NCBI GenBank assembly: GCA_020025755.1 | Contig: JAHHRO010000003.1 | Span: forward strand, 1-64,000 | From: Butyricicoccus sp. | GTDB lineage: Bacteria > Bacillota > Clostridia > Oscillospirales > Butyricicoccaceae | Length of the DNA: 64,000 nucleotides | Direction: 5' to 3' | Part shown: positions 8,330 through 17,877 of the stretch, piece by piece | How the letters are laid out: each line of letters begins with the position of its first letter | How positions within the stretch are numbered: position 1 is the stretch's first letter | Notes under the pieces: model-generated | Seen by the model: only the letters and a program-made list of their open reading frames with translations | What the model was told of the DNA's origin: nothing | Database searches by the model: none | Program-made: the position numbers and the translations under genes

Positions 8330-9772
8330 TCAGATATCATCAAAGAGCGACGCGCCATTGGTTTCGATCACCCGTTGATACCAATAAAAGCTGTCTTTTT
8401 TGATCCTTGCAAGATCTTTTAAATCGCCGTCATCACGATTTACATACACAAGACCATAGCGTTTCTGATATCCATTGCTGGTACTCAAAACATCGATAAA
8501 GGACCATGGCAAAAATCCCTGTACCTCCACGCCCATCTGAATCGCCCGATGGATCGCGCGCAAATGTTTTTTCCAATAGTCGATCCGGTAATCGTCATGA
8601 ACACGCCCATCCACCAGAACATCCCTTGCTCCCAGACCATTTTCTGTAATCATAATCGGAATATGATATCTTTGATAGATATCTCGCAGCAAATATTCCA
8701 TACCCATTGGATCGATCGTCCAATCCCAGTCGTTCGTATCTGCGTTTGGATTTTTTATATACTGATAAAAATCCGGCATCGTTTCATATGCTCCCATCTC
8801 TCCTTTCTTTCCGCTCAGGTTACTTTCCGCCTCTGTCCGCACATTGTGCGCCGCATCCGGGAAGCGAACACATTTACTTGCATAGTAATTTACCCCCAGA
8901 AAATCAAGTTTTCCCGATCGAATGATTTCCATATCATCTTTCTCAATGACGGGAGCCATTCCTTTTTCCTGCAAATAGTGGGATGCGCCAACCGGATAAG
9001 TACCATGAAAATAAATATCCAAAAAATAATGATTTTTCAGATCCTCCGCATTCAGCATTGCCAACATATTTTCAGGTGCAGAATCCAAACCATAGATCGG
9101 TGCATATCCAATCGCTGCGCCAGAACGTCCATCTGGTACAAGCTGATGGATCAGCCGGCTCACTCTCGCCTGCGCAATATTCATATGATGGTTGATCTGG
9201 AACTTGATCTGCGGATCATTGCGATACTTTTCTGGTATATAATTTTTCTTCTTCCAAAATTCCACAATGATACTCTGCTCATTGATAATGAGCCAATCCT
9301 TGATCCGGTCGCCATATCTGCGGATCAAAAATTCGCTATAGGAAACAAAATCCTCTATGCTCTGCCGACTGATCCACCCATCATACTTTTCCACCAGTGC
9401 CATTGGCATATCATAATGATAGATCGTCGGGAGGGGTTTGATGCCATTTGCAACCAATCTATTGATGAGATCATCATAAAATTCAATCCCTTTTGCATTG
9501 ACTTCCCCTGTTCCATCAGGGAATATCCGAGACCATGAAAAAGAAAACCGATATGCCGTAAATCCACATTCCTTCATCAACACGATATCTTCTTTATATC
9601 GGTGATAGTGATCACTCGCTACGCTTGCGTCAGCAAATCCAGTACCTGCACTCAAAACATCCATCTGGGATCTTTTTTTCCCATCTTCCTCTGCAGCACC
9701 CTCCGCCTGATATGCACTCGTTGCAGCACCCCACAGAAATCCAGCTGGCATCTGCTTTTTATCCTGCTCCAT
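8330..9772 (-). CDS. 6-phospho-beta-glucosidase, GH1
   Basis: A 480-residue enzyme that hydrolyses the phosphorylated beta-glucosides (cellobiose-6-P and similar) delivered by the PTS encoded just upstream. GH1 acid/base E165 lies in IINEQ, where most family members have NEP. Nucleophile E377 lies in ITENG. S430, K437 and Y439 match the phosphate-binding S-x6-K-x-Y of 6-phospho-glycosidases. The start at 9772 follows AAAGGAGG; a longer frame overlaps the IIA gene. It is the last gene of a regulator-IIB-IIC-IIA-hydrolase operon in the order of Bacillus licRBCAH, although Bacillus LicH is a GH4 enzyme. Confidence 0.93.
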   Translation of the reverse strand: MEQDKKQMPAGFLWGAATSAYQAEGAAEEDGKKRSQMDVLSAGTGFADASVASDHYHRYKEDIVLMKECGFTAYRFSFSWSRIFPDGTGEVNAKGIEFYDDLINRLVANGIKPLPTIYHYDMPMALVEKYDGWISRQSIEDFVSYSEFLIRRYGDRIKDWLIINEQSIIVEFWKKKNYIPEKYRNDPQIKFQINHHMNIAQARVSRLIHQLVPDGRSGAAIGYAPIYGLDSAPENMLAMLNAEDLKNHYFLDIYFHGTYPVGASHYLQEKGMAPVIEKDDMEIIRSGKLDFLGVNYYASKCVRFPDAAHNVRTEAESNLSGKKGEMGAYETMPDFYQYIKNPNADTNDWDWTIDPMGMEYLLRDIYQRYHIPIMITENGLGARDVLVDGRVHDDYRIDYWKKHLRAIHRAIQMGVEVQGFLPWSFIDVLSTSNGYQKRYGLVYVNRDDGDLKDLARIKKDSFYWYQRVIETNGASLFDDI

Positions 9773-9782
9773 AGTTCCTCCT

Positions 9783-10133
9783 TTATCCACCCATCTTCTG
9801 AAAGAACGCTTCAAATAAAACGATGAGTTTTTTTGTAATACGAACTTCGGACATCACTGTCATAAGGGTATCCTGTGCATGATTGAATAATACATTGGGC
9901 TGAAACACTTCCGTTCCGGCCATTTGATTCTGGATCACTTCGGTTTGCACATTATGTGCCTTTGAAATATACGCCTCCGCTTGTGCCACACACCGCTTTG
10001 CAGAGACAAAATCAAACTGCTCGATATGATCCATCGCCTGCTCAGCTGCATTCCTCGCATCTCCTGCCTGAATAATGATCTCCATTGCCAGCTGAACTAT
10101 TTTTTCCTCCTCTTGGAACAACATATCTTCCAT
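9783..10133 (-). CDS. PTS lactose/cellobiose-family IIA component
   Basis: A 116-residue, mostly helical phosphocarrier that moves phosphate from HPr to IIB. The phospho-accepting histidine is H85 in NHAQDTLM, followed by the family's QD. Length is normal for LacF/ChbA/LicA proteins. The start at 10133 follows AAAGGGAAA. Ten bases separate it from the hydrolase gene, and its 5' end lies beyond the IIC stop by less than 20 bases, so the genes are cotranscribed. Confidence 0.93.
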   Translation of the reverse strand: MEDMLFQEEEKIVQLAMEIIIQAGDARNAAEQAMDHIEQFDFVSAKRCVAQAEAYISKAHNVQTEVIQNQMAGTEVFQPNVLFNHAQDTLMTVMSEVRITKKLIVLFEAFFQKMGG

Positions 10134-10150
10134 GACAAATTTCCCTTTCC

Positions 10151-11389
10151 TCATTCGCTTGCTGTAAGCTCCTCTTCGATACACTGTTTTTCATACACCT
10201 TATAGAAAGGATACCATGTCATCAGATAAACAACAAACAGAACGATATATACTGGTACTGCTCTCCAATCCTCCGTAATCATCACGCTGGAAAACGGTGC
10301 TGGGATCTGTCCGACCTGTACCATGCGTGCTGGGATATTCAGCAGGCCAAAATGCATCGTGAGCCACACAACAGCAGGTCCTACAATGCTGTTGATCAAA
10401 ATCGGAACCATCAGCAGCGGATTGAACACCACCGGAGCACCAAACATCAATGGCTCATTGATATTGAACAGCGATGGCCCAATACAAATTTTTCCCATCA
10501 TTTTCAATTTCCTGCTTTTCGATCCAAGCATCAGTACATTAAGCGGAAGTGTGCCGCCGCGCCCTCCCATCGTGATCAATGCCGCTGTAAATACCGCTTC
10601 ACTGGTTGCGATATTGGTCGCCACTCCGCCTGCTGCCACTGCTTCTATGTTTTCTGCAATTGCTACAATAAAAATCGGTGTTGTAACCGCATTGAATACC
10701 CAACTGGAAATGCCTACCGAATAAAAAATCACGGGCACAAAGCAAATCAAAATAAATCCCGGCAGTGTCTGTGCACCTTTTTGCAGCGGCATAAACACAT
10801 TCACGAGCATCTGATACACATCCAAGTCGAACGTATAAACGAGCACCATCGTGATCCCCAATGTGATCGTGATGGGAATGATCTGATTGATCCAGTCACT
10901 CACGAAATCCGGCAGTGTCGTATTATGTTCCAGCACATGCAGCTTTGCGTAAAAATGAAAGATCAGCGCAACATACAGACCCACTACAATGCCCATCAGG
11001 ATGCCTGCCGGCCCTATCCTTGCATTATCGACCTGAAATATGCCCTCTACCACCTGTGGGCGACAGAACAATAGATACGCAGCAATCGAAATCAGTGCCG
11101 CATTGATCTGATACTCACCATGCCCCAATTTGATCATTGCCTCATGGGTAATCAAAAAGACTACAAAAATCGCCAGCAATCCAAAAGAAAAATTCGCAAT
11201 GACACTTAAATCCGGCAAGAATTCAAAATACGAACGAAATACGTTATAGAAAAAGATCAAGGAACCTGTCAAAATAATAGGCAGCACCTTCTTCATTGTA
11301 CTGGCAACCGTATCGATCCATGGATTGGCAAAAATTTCTCGCGCTTTTGGAACAAACGAATCCGAAAGCCACACCATCATTTTTTTCAT
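10151..11389 (-). CDS. PTS lactose/cellobiose-family IIC permease
   Basis: A 412-residue integral membrane permease with about ten hydrophobic segments. NINEPLMFG at 309-317 is the substrate-site signature of the lactose/cellobiose IIC family. It imports and, with IIB, phosphorylates an oligo-beta-glucoside. The ATG overlaps the IIB stop codon as ATGA, with GGAGGGAG seven bases upstream, so translation is coupled to IIB. Its own stop lies beyond the IIA start, a short overlap. Confidence 0.94.
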   Translation of the reverse strand: MKKMMVWLSDSFVPKAREIFANPWIDTVASTMKKVLPIILTGSLIFFYNVFRSYFEFLPDLSVIANFSFGLLAIFVVFLITHEAMIKLGHGEYQINAALISIAAYLLFCRPQVVEGIFQVDNARIGPAGILMGIVVGLYVALIFHFYAKLHVLEHNTTLPDFVSDWINQIIPITITLGITMVLVYTFDLDVYQMLVNVFMPLQKGAQTLPGFILICFVPVIFYSVGISSWVFNAVTTPIFIVAIAENIEAVAAGGVATNIATSEAVFTAALITMGGRGGTLPLNVLMLGSKSRKLKMMGKICIGPSLFNINEPLMFGAPVVFNPLLMVPILINSIVGPAVVWLTMHFGLLNIPARMVQVGQIPAPFSSVMITEDWRAVPVYIVLFVVYLMTWYPFYKVYEKQCIEEELTASE

Positions 11390-11718
11390 TTTGCTCCCTC
11401 CTCGCTCGCTTCTGACAACCTCTGTGCCAAGGCTACTACCCCTTCTCCATCCAGCGCAGCGTATATCCTTTCCGGAATTACATCAACACGGATCCCTCGA
11501 GGCTCACATTGCTCTCGAAACTTAGGAAGTGCACTTGCATAGTGCGGTCCAACCAGTAAAATGTCCATTTTGTCCATATACTCGCTGACAACGCTCTCAC
11601 TTCTGGCTTCGATCGTCATGTCGATTTTTTTCTTTTTTGCTGCCTGACGTGCCTTCTGTGCCAAAAATCCACTGGAGAACCCTGCTCCACAGCACAATAA
11701 TACCCTGATCGTTCCCAT
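11386..11718 (-). CDS. PTS lactose/cellobiose-family IIB component
   Basis: A 110-residue cytoplasmic phosphotransfer protein. The phosphocysteine is C10 in CCGAGFSSG, aligned to CSAGMSTS of ChbB-like proteins; a second cysteine at C9 precedes it. The start at 11718 follows TAGGAGG. Its gene lies 31 bases after the regulator gene and overlaps IIC by four bases. Confidence 0.92.
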   Translation of the reverse strand: MGTIRVLLCCGAGFSSGFLAQKARQAAKKKKIDMTIEARSESVVSEYMDKMDILLVGPHYASALPKFREQCEPRGIRVDVIPERIYAALDGEGVVALAQRLSEASEEGAK

Positions 11719-11749
11719 ACAAATACCTCCTAAATGATTTCCTGAAATT

Positions 11750-13645
11750 TTAATATTCCTGCTCAGCCGCATCAATGATTTCCATCAAAACAGCATAGCT
11801 TTTTTCCTCAATCAATCTGCACATAGCTTGTTCATCCATCATAAATTTTGGTGCTGTGCTATAAAACGCCTCCAAATTTTCTTTTTTTGATGAGATCGAA
11901 AGCAAAAATACGACCTGCACCTCATACACATGCCACAAGATCGGCTTTTCTAAAATTGCTACGCTGATAAAGGTATCCTCAGTCACAGGCTTATATGGAT
12001 GCGGAATTGCGATATGCCGGCAAAGATCCGTCTGCATGAGATTTTCACGTTCGAGGATACATGCTTCAAAATCAGCACAAAGTCCTTTCACTTCCATCAC
12101 CCTGCCGCACAGATCATGCAGCACCGCTTCTCTCGTTTCTCCTGCAACATCTGTAAAAAATAGATCGGGTGAAAAATATTTGCGAATACTGCCTCCTAAA
12201 TCATTTTTCAAAATACGTTCCATCTCACTGACATTGTGCCGGTCAAAAAAATATTGCACCTGACATACCGGAACAGGGATCTTGACCGAAACGGGGACGG
12301 TAGAAAACACATAATCAATGTCAGAAAAATCTTTTCGCGCCAGCGTCCCAATATCACATGTTTCTACACGGCTGAGATACTCTCCAAACAGTTCCCGAAA
12401 CCGATATTCAAACAGCTTCGCACTCCCAACCCCTGACGCACATACGAGCAGGATACTGCGTTTGCATCTCGTCCTGCTCTTTCGCTCCAATGCAAGCGCA
12501 AAGCACAATGCCAAATATCCGATCTCCTCTTCCGGAACGATCGTATCAAAATATTCCGACAACACCGTAGAGGCATGTGCTGCTACGACATATGGGAAAC
12601 TATATTCTTCCTTTATTTCTTTCAGGATGGGGTTGGCGATCGAAATATGATACCGCAGCCGAATGCGCAGCGACACCATATGCTGTCTCAGTGAGGTATT
12701 CAAATCAAAATCCGTATACAGCGCAAGCTGAAATTCCTGCTCCACGCGCTCGATCATTTTGTTGACCAGCTGGTTGATCTCCATATCAATGAAAACATTG
12801 CCCTCATCTCCCAGCACTCTTTTCTTCCCCAAAAATTGAATCGCGATATATTTGATCTCTGCGATCGGGATCTTCTGGTTCAGGATACGCTCCAACTCTC
12901 CAACACAAATCTGAGCAACCTGTATATCAGCCTCCTGAAGCAGATCGCTGTTTTGTGTGCCCTCGATCGGAATAAAAAAACCTTGTTTCCACCTGAATAC
13001 AGCAACTTGTATCTGTAGCACGATGCTCGCAAGCTCCATTTCATAAATGCTGTATCCGCATTCTGCAACACTTTGCACGACCAAAGCGCGAATCTGTTCA
13101 TATGCTTCAAATTTTGTGCGGATCTTATGAAACCACTGATCGTTAAATTCATAAAACATACTGCTCAGGCACAGTCGAAAAAAAAATTCCTTCCCCACAA
13201 TATGCAGCCCGTGATATGGCTTGCGTTCCAGCTGCAAATGATGCTCATTCAAATACTGCTCCACTCGCCGGAGTGCAAGAGACAATGTCTTTCGAGAGAT
13301 ATACAGTTGGCTGCACAGATCTTCTGCCTTTACATAGTCACTTAAAAAAAGTTGTGTCAAAATAAATTCCATTCTTTGCCTGCCCGTTTCCGGCAGTACC
13401 TTGACCATTTTATCTGCAACAAAGCTCTGATATCGCTCCTGATCCATAACCAGCAGCTGCACACCCTCCCCCCGTCGGCGAATGATCGAAGCCCCATGCT
13501 GATGCAGGATCTCTTCCAGCTGCTTTATCAAATCGCGAACCGTTCTTTGGCTGAGCTTGAGCTTTTTTGCAAGTTCTTCAAAGCCAATATACCTATCCTC
13601 TGATAGAGCCGATAACAGCACATCCAAGCGACCATCCATCTGCAT
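11750..13645 (-). CDS. PRD-containing PTS-controlled transcription activator, LicR/MtlR type
   Basis: A 631-residue multidomain regulator of the downstream PTS genes. Order: N-terminal winged helix (1-62), Mga-like HTH (85-170), PRD1 (about 185-285), PRD2 (about 290-395), IIB-like domain with C402 in VCASGVGS (397-480) and IIA-like domain with H549 in AIPHPY (490-631). In this family phosphorylation of PRD histidines by HPr and IIB sets activity. Here the expected PRD1 histidines are Q211 and Q270 and one PRD2 histidine is C381; only H322 remains. The ATG at 13645 follows AGAGGGATGGG. A promoter and a possible operator lie at 13685-13713. Confidence 0.9.
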   Translation of the reverse strand: MQMDGRLDVLLSALSEDRYIGFEELAKKLKLSQRTVRDLIKQLEEILHQHGASIIRRRGEGVQLLVMDQERYQSFVADKMVKVLPETGRQRMEFILTQLFLSDYVKAEDLCSQLYISRKTLSLALRRVEQYLNEHHLQLERKPYHGLHIVGKEFFFRLCLSSMFYEFNDQWFHKIRTKFEAYEQIRALVVQSVAECGYSIYEMELASIVLQIQVAVFRWKQGFFIPIEGTQNSDLLQEADIQVAQICVGELERILNQKIPIAEIKYIAIQFLGKKRVLGDEGNVFIDMEINQLVNKMIERVEQEFQLALYTDFDLNTSLRQHMVSLRIRLRYHISIANPILKEIKEEYSFPYVVAAHASTVLSEYFDTIVPEEEIGYLALCFALALERKSRTRCKRSILLVCASGVGSAKLFEYRFRELFGEYLSRVETCDIGTLARKDFSDIDYVFSTVPVSVKIPVPVCQVQYFFDRHNVSEMERILKNDLGGSIRKYFSPDLFFTDVAGETREAVLHDLCGRVMEVKGLCADFEACILERENLMQTDLCRHIAIPHPYKPVTEDTFISVAILEKPILWHVYEVQVVFLLSISSKKENLEAFYSTAPKFMMDEQAMCRLIEEKSYAVLMEIIDAAEQEY

Positions 13646-13684
13646 ATCCCATCCCTCTTTTCCTCATGTCTTTCTGTTATGCTT

Positions 13685-13713
13685 AGTATATATTGTATAC
13701 TCATACAAATCAA
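13685..13713 (-). promoter_or_regulatory. Promoter of the lic operon with an inverted repeat
   Basis: Minus strand TTGATT, 17 bases, TATACT. The perfect inverted repeat TTGTAT-4-ATACAA (13693-13708) occupies the spacer and is a candidate operator. Confidence 0.75.
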
Positions 13714-13796
13714 TCCGCCTTTTCGCCGGTATATTTCAGCAAAAAGTACACCGAAATTTCTTTTGTACAGAATTTACCCGATTTTTCCATAAAGCA

Positions 13797-13824
13797 AAGC
13801 GGCACCACAAATGGGATGCCGCTT
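13797..13824 (-). terminator. Terminator of recQ
   Basis: Seven-base stem AAGCGGC / GCCGCTT, followed on the minus strand by TTGCTTTA. A weak T run, but placed 20 bases past the recQ stop. Confidence 0.6.
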
Positions 13825-13844
13825 GAAATGATCCTTTCATCATT

Positions 13845-15674
13845 TTATGTATGCCGCTTGCGCTGATATGCCGAGATGCAGTCCACGAACGCTGCCCCAT
13901 ATCGCTTTGCCTTATACGCTGGGATACCCGCGATCTGCTCCAGTTCCCGAATGGAGCGCGGCTGACGCTTACAGATCTCCATGAGGATCGTGTCCGACAG
14001 GATAGCGAACGCAGGCACGCCTGCGCGCGCTGCGAGCCGCGCGCACGTCTCCTGCAAGGCGGCAAACAGTCCAACGTCCGCCGGTGCTTCGGTCGTGCGC
14101 ACCGGAACGGCGCGCACCCCCTTGGGTGCTTTGACGGAAAACGGCATATGTTTTTTGATGATCTCCCCCGATCGTCCGTTCAGCTGGATGACGGGCAGAT
14201 CCTCCGCCCGACAGGTGAGATACCCCTGCGCGATCAGGCAATCGAGTACATACTGAATGTGATAAGCCGAGCAGTCCTGCATGATCCCAAAGGTGGACAG
14301 CGTATCCAGACCGGATGCAGTCACCCGCTCGGTACGCTCTCCGCGCAGGATCTCGATGAGAAACCGCTTGCCAACTGCCCGTCCGCGCTGCCCCAGCCGA
14401 AACACACAGGAAACGATCTTCTGTGCATCGAGCGTTTCATCCTTCCATGCCCAGTGCGTGCCGCAGTTCGAGCAGCCGCCGCAATAGGACGGCGCGGACT
14501 CCCCAAAATAGTGGAGCAGGCAGGCACGCAGGCAGTCCGTCGTCTGTGTATACCACCGCATGCGCCGCAGACGCTCCAGATCGCGCTCCAGAATACGCCG
14601 AGACTGTGCCTCGTCCAGATCGTCCGACAGGGCGCGGTTGTTCTCGATCAAAAACCGACACATGCGCCAGTCGGCTGGCTCATAGTAGAGGATGCAGTCC
14701 GCCTCTCTGCCGTCACGCCCCGCGCGTCCGGCTTCCTGATAATAGCTTTCCAGATCGGTCGGCATGCTGTAATGCAGCACGAACGATATATTGGGCTTGT
14801 CGATGCCCATGCCGAAGGCATTGGTCGCCACCAGAACGCGCACGCGGTCATACAAAAAGTCCTCCTGCGCCTGCCTGCGTACCTCTGCATCCAAGCCTGC
14901 ATGATACCGCGCCGCGGCAAAATTCCGCGCACGCAGCACCCCATACACATCATCCACCTGCTTGCGCGTCAGGCAGTAAACGATGCCGCTCTGTCCCTGC
15001 CGCGCGGCAAGCTCTGCCAAAAGTGCCGATCGCTTATCCGTCGGTTGGGACACAAAAAAGCGCAGATTGGGGCGGTCAAAGCCGGAAACCAACAGGAACG
15101 GATCCTGCAAGCCGAGCAGGCGCACGATATCCTGCCGCACGCGCTCGGTCGCCGTTGCCGTAAAGGCACACACAGGCGGACGACTGGGCAGTTCCTGCAA
15201 AAACTCCGCAAGGTGCAGATAGCTGGGGCGGAAATCCTGCCCCCACTGGGAAACGCAATGTGCTTCATCGACTGCCACGAGCGATAAGGGCAGTTTCTGA
15301 CACAGGGCGCGAAAACCCTGCGTGTGCAGCCGTTCAGGCGCGGCATACAGCAGCCGATACCGCCCCTGCCGTGCCGCCTGCAAGATACGGGCGCGTTCCT
15401 CTGCACTTTGCGCGCTCGTAAGGCACGCCGCCGCGATCCCTGCCTGCTGCAAGGTGCGCACCTGATCGTGCATAAGCGAAATGAGCGGCGACACCACAAG
15501 TGCCGTCCCCTGCCGCATGAGCGCAGGCACCTGATAGCAGACCGACTTTCCTGCACCCGTGGGCATGACGCCCAGCACATCCTGTCCGGCGAGCAGCCGC
15601 ATAACCAGCGGCTTCTGGCTCGAACGGAACGTATCATAGCCAAAATACTGTTTGAGCACCGCTTCTGGTGTCAT
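13845..15674 (-). CDS. recQ: ATP-dependent DNA helicase RecQ
   Basis: A 609-residue 3'-5' DNA helicase for recombination and fork repair. Walker A GAGKS at 40-44 and DEAH at 136-139 mark the helicase core. The RecQ zinc-binding cysteines follow around residues 375-395 (C...CGGCSNC), then the winged-helix domain and an HRDC domain at the C-terminus. The start at 15674 follows AAGGAGGG. It lies 63 bases after the aldolase gene, with a terminator in between, so expression may depend on readthrough or an unseen promoter. Confidence 0.95.
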   Translation of the reverse strand: MTPEAVLKQYFGYDTFRSSQKPLVMRLLAGQDVLGVMPTGAGKSVCYQVPALMRQGTALVVSPLISLMHDQVRTLQQAGIAAACLTSAQSAEERARILQAARQGRYRLLYAAPERLHTQGFRALCQKLPLSLVAVDEAHCVSQWGQDFRPSYLHLAEFLQELPSRPPVCAFTATATERVRQDIVRLLGLQDPFLLVSGFDRPNLRFFVSQPTDKRSALLAELAARQGQSGIVYCLTRKQVDDVYGVLRARNFAAARYHAGLDAEVRRQAQEDFLYDRVRVLVATNAFGMGIDKPNISFVLHYSMPTDLESYYQEAGRAGRDGREADCILYYEPADWRMCRFLIENNRALSDDLDEAQSRRILERDLERLRRMRWYTQTTDCLRACLLHYFGESAPSYCGGCSNCGTHWAWKDETLDAQKIVSCVFRLGQRGRAVGKRFLIEILRGERTERVTASGLDTLSTFGIMQDCSAYHIQYVLDCLIAQGYLTCRAEDLPVIQLNGRSGEIIKKHMPFSVKAPKGVRAVPVRTTEAPADVGLFAALQETCARLAARAGVPAFAILSDTILMEICKRQPRSIRELEQIAGIPAYKAKRYGAAFVDCISAYQRKRHT

Positions 15675-15693
15675 GGCTTTTCCCTCCTTCCAT

Positions 15694-15728
15694 GAAAAAA
15701 CAGCCGTCCGGTCGCTCCGAACGGCTGT
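15694..15728 (-). terminator. Terminator between the aldolase gene and recQ
   Basis: Stem ACAGCCGT / ACGGCTGT with an inner CCG/CGG pairing, followed on the minus strand by six T residues. Confidence 0.85.
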
Positions 15729-15737
15729 GATCAAACT

Positions 15738-16751
15738 TTACAGCAGCGCAAGCAGTGCATCGACATCCTCGGCGCGCGTTGCCCACGAGGTCACGAAGCG
15801 CACCACGTCATGTGTCTTGTCCCAGCTGCTGTGGAACTCGAATGCCACTTCCTTGGTCAGTTCAAAAATCTGATCCTTGCTCAAGATGGCAAAGATCTGG
15901 TTGGTCGTCGCGGAATACGCCAGTTCATAGCCCTTCGCCCACAGACCATCTCGCAGACGCATTGCCATTGCATTGGCATAGCGTCCAAGCGTAAAATACA
16001 GGTCTCCGGTGAACAGCCCCTCGAACTGCATACCAAGCAGCCATCCCTTGGCAAGCATACCGCCCTGATTCTTGATCATATAGCGGAAATCAGGCTTCAG
16101 GGCAGGGTTCACGATCACCAGTGCCTCACCAAACAGCGCACCGTTCTTGGTGCCGCCGATGTAGAAGGCATCGCACAGGCGCGGCAGATCCGCCGGCATG
16201 AGGTCGCAGTCCTCCGCGGTCATGCCGCTTGCCAGCCGTGCGCCGTCCAGATACAGGATCAGTCCCTGCTCATCGCATACCTTGCGCAGCAGCTCCAGTT
16301 CGCGGCGCGTATAGATCGTGCCCAGCTCGGTGGACTGCGAGATATACACCATGCGCGGCTTGACCATGTGTTCATCCGGATGGCCGCGCAGTACGGTGAT
16401 GATATCCATTGGGGTCAGCTTTCCGTCCGGCTTGCGCACCGAAATGACCTTATGACCGGTCGCCTCGACCGCGCCCGTCTCATGGACGTTGATATGACCG
16501 GTCTCCGCGCAGATGACCGCCTCAAACGAGCGCAGAGCCGCCGCGATCATGATCAAATTGGTCTGCGTACCACCTACCAGAAAATGAACATCTGCCGCCG
16601 GACAGTTGAACCGCTCGCGGATCATCTCTGCCGCATGCGCACAGTGCTCATCCTTGCCATATCCCACGACAGGGGTCAGGTTATTGACGCGCATTGCCTC
16701 CAGAATATTGGGATGTGCCCCCTCACTATAATCGTTTCTAAAATTAAGCAT
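15738..16751 (-). CDS. Low-specificity threonine aldolase-type PLP enzyme
   Basis: A 337-residue fold-type I PLP enzyme of the threonine aldolase / beta-eliminating lyase family, splitting threonine or allo-threonine into glycine and acetaldehyde. The cofactor lysine lies in GGTKNG, and LYLDGARLA is the family's PLP-phosphate/ring motif. Length is typical. Its ATG overlaps the end of the CPCC gene by eight bases, so it is probably translated by coupling within an exoA-CPCC-aldolase operon. Confidence 0.92.
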   Translation of the reverse strand: MLNFRNDYSEGAHPNILEAMRVNNLTPVVGYGKDEHCAHAAEMIRERFNCPAADVHFLVGGTQTNLIMIAAALRSFEAVICAETGHINVHETGAVEATGHKVISVRKPDGKLTPMDIITVLRGHPDEHMVKPRMVYISQSTELGTIYTRRELELLRKVCDEQGLILYLDGARLASGMTAEDCDLMPADLPRLCDAFYIGGTKNGALFGEALVIVNPALKPDFRYMIKNQGGMLAKGWLLGMQFEGLFTGDLYFTLGRYANAMAMRLRDGLWAKGYELAYSATTNQIFAILSKDQIFELTKEVAFEFHSSWDKTHDVVRFVTSWATRAEDVDALLALL

Positions 16752-17103
16752 CTTCGTTTCCTCCTTCGAGTCGCCAATTTATCCTTCCAAATGTACGAAA
16801 CTCCAGCTGTGCCTGCATGAGAGACATCCCATTCTCTGCGCTTTCCTCCCATACGTCCTCCAGCGCATCATCCTGTATCCAGCCGCAGACCGGACAGACC
16901 TGCTCGGTCAGCCCCACCCGATAGACCGGAACGCTACACACCGGACAGCACACGAGCGGCAGCCCGGTCACGGGGTCACAGCCGCAGTCCTCCTCCGGCT
17001 CCCGTGCCTCCCACACCGCGTCCAGATCGGGACGCGTAGGCAGTTCGTCCTCCTCGGGCACGCCAAAACAGGGCATGGCGAATGGGTCGAACGGGTCAAT
17101 CAA
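16744..17103 (-). CDS. CPCC-type cysteine-rich zinc-ribbon protein
   Basis: A 119-residue protein of unknown function. Two CPVC knuckles (C53/C56 and C70/C73) followed by W-x-DD and [16 protein letters not shown] match the small 'CPCC' family. An acidic N-terminal half of about 45 residues precedes it. It overlaps exoA upstream and the aldolase downstream by eight bases each, so all three are translationally coupled. The zinc-ribbon suggests nucleic-acid or protein binding, but nothing here fixes the role. Confidence 0.8.
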   Translation of the reverse strand: MIDPFDPFAMPCFGVPEEDELPTRPDLDAVWEAREPEEDCGCDPVTGLPLVCCPVCSVPVYRVGLTEQVCPVCGWIQDDALEDVWEESAENGMSLMQAQLEFRTFGRINWRLEGGNEDA

Positions 17104-17845
17104 TCTCGATCACCACCGGACAATGGTCGCTGCCCATCACATCAGACAGGATGCGTGCCGCCTTGACGTGCTCCATGAACCGCGCCGAAACCAGAAAATA
17201 GTCGATGCGCCAGCCTGCGTTCTTCTCGCGCGCCTTGAAGCGATAACTCCACCAAGAGTATGCGCCCTCCAGCGTCGGATAAAAATGACGGAAGGTATCC
17301 ACGAAGCCTGCCCCCAACAGGGCAGTCATCTTTTCGCGCTCCTCGTCGCTGAATCCCGGATTGCGGCGGTTGGTCTTGGGATTTTTGAGGTCGATCTCCT
17401 GATGCGCCACATTGAGGTCGCCGCAGATGATGACCGGCTTTTTCTTGTCCAATTCCATCACATAGCCGCGGAACGCGTCCTCCCAAGTCATGCGGTAGTC
17501 CAGACGCGCCAGTGCATCCTGCGAATTGGGCACATACACCGTCACGAGATAAAACGCCGGATACTCCGCCGTAATGACGCGTCCCTCATGATCGTGCTCC
17601 TCTATCCCCAGCCCATTGGTAACGGCAAGCGGCTGCTCTTTGGAAAAGATCGCCGTGCCGGAATATCCTTTTTTCTCTGCCGAGTTCCAATACTCCCAGT
17701 AGCCCTCGATGGCAGGAGCCTGTTCGGGCTGGAGCTTGGTTTCCTGCAAACACATCATATCGGGCTGCTCCTGTGCCAGAAATTCAAAGAATCCCTTTTG
17801 CACACAGGCACGCAATCCATTTACATTCCATGAGATCAGTTTCAT
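17096..17845 (-). CDS. exoA: Exodeoxyribonuclease III
   Basis: A 249-residue AP endonuclease / 3'-5' exonuclease of base excision repair. The Mg and catalytic residues of the family are visible: N7 in WNVNG, E35 in LQETK, D143 and N145 in GDLNVAH, and the terminal GSDHCPV. The ATG follows AAAGGAGTGG. It lies 32 bases after the aminotransferase gene and may be cotranscribed with it. Confidence 0.96.
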   Translation of the reverse strand: MKLISWNVNGLRACVQKGFFEFLAQEQPDMMCLQETKLQPEQAPAIEGYWEYWNSAEKKGYSGTAIFSKEQPLAVTNGLGIEEHDHEGRVITAEYPAFYLVTVYVPNSQDALARLDYRMTWEDAFRGYVMELDKKKPVIICGDLNVAHQEIDLKNPKTNRRNPGFSDEEREKMTALLGAGFVDTFRHFYPTLEGAYSWWSYRFKAREKNAGWRIDYFLVSARFMEHVKAARILSDVMGSDHCPVVIEID

Positions 17846-17877
17846 AGATCCACTCCTTTTATTTCAAATACCATTTC

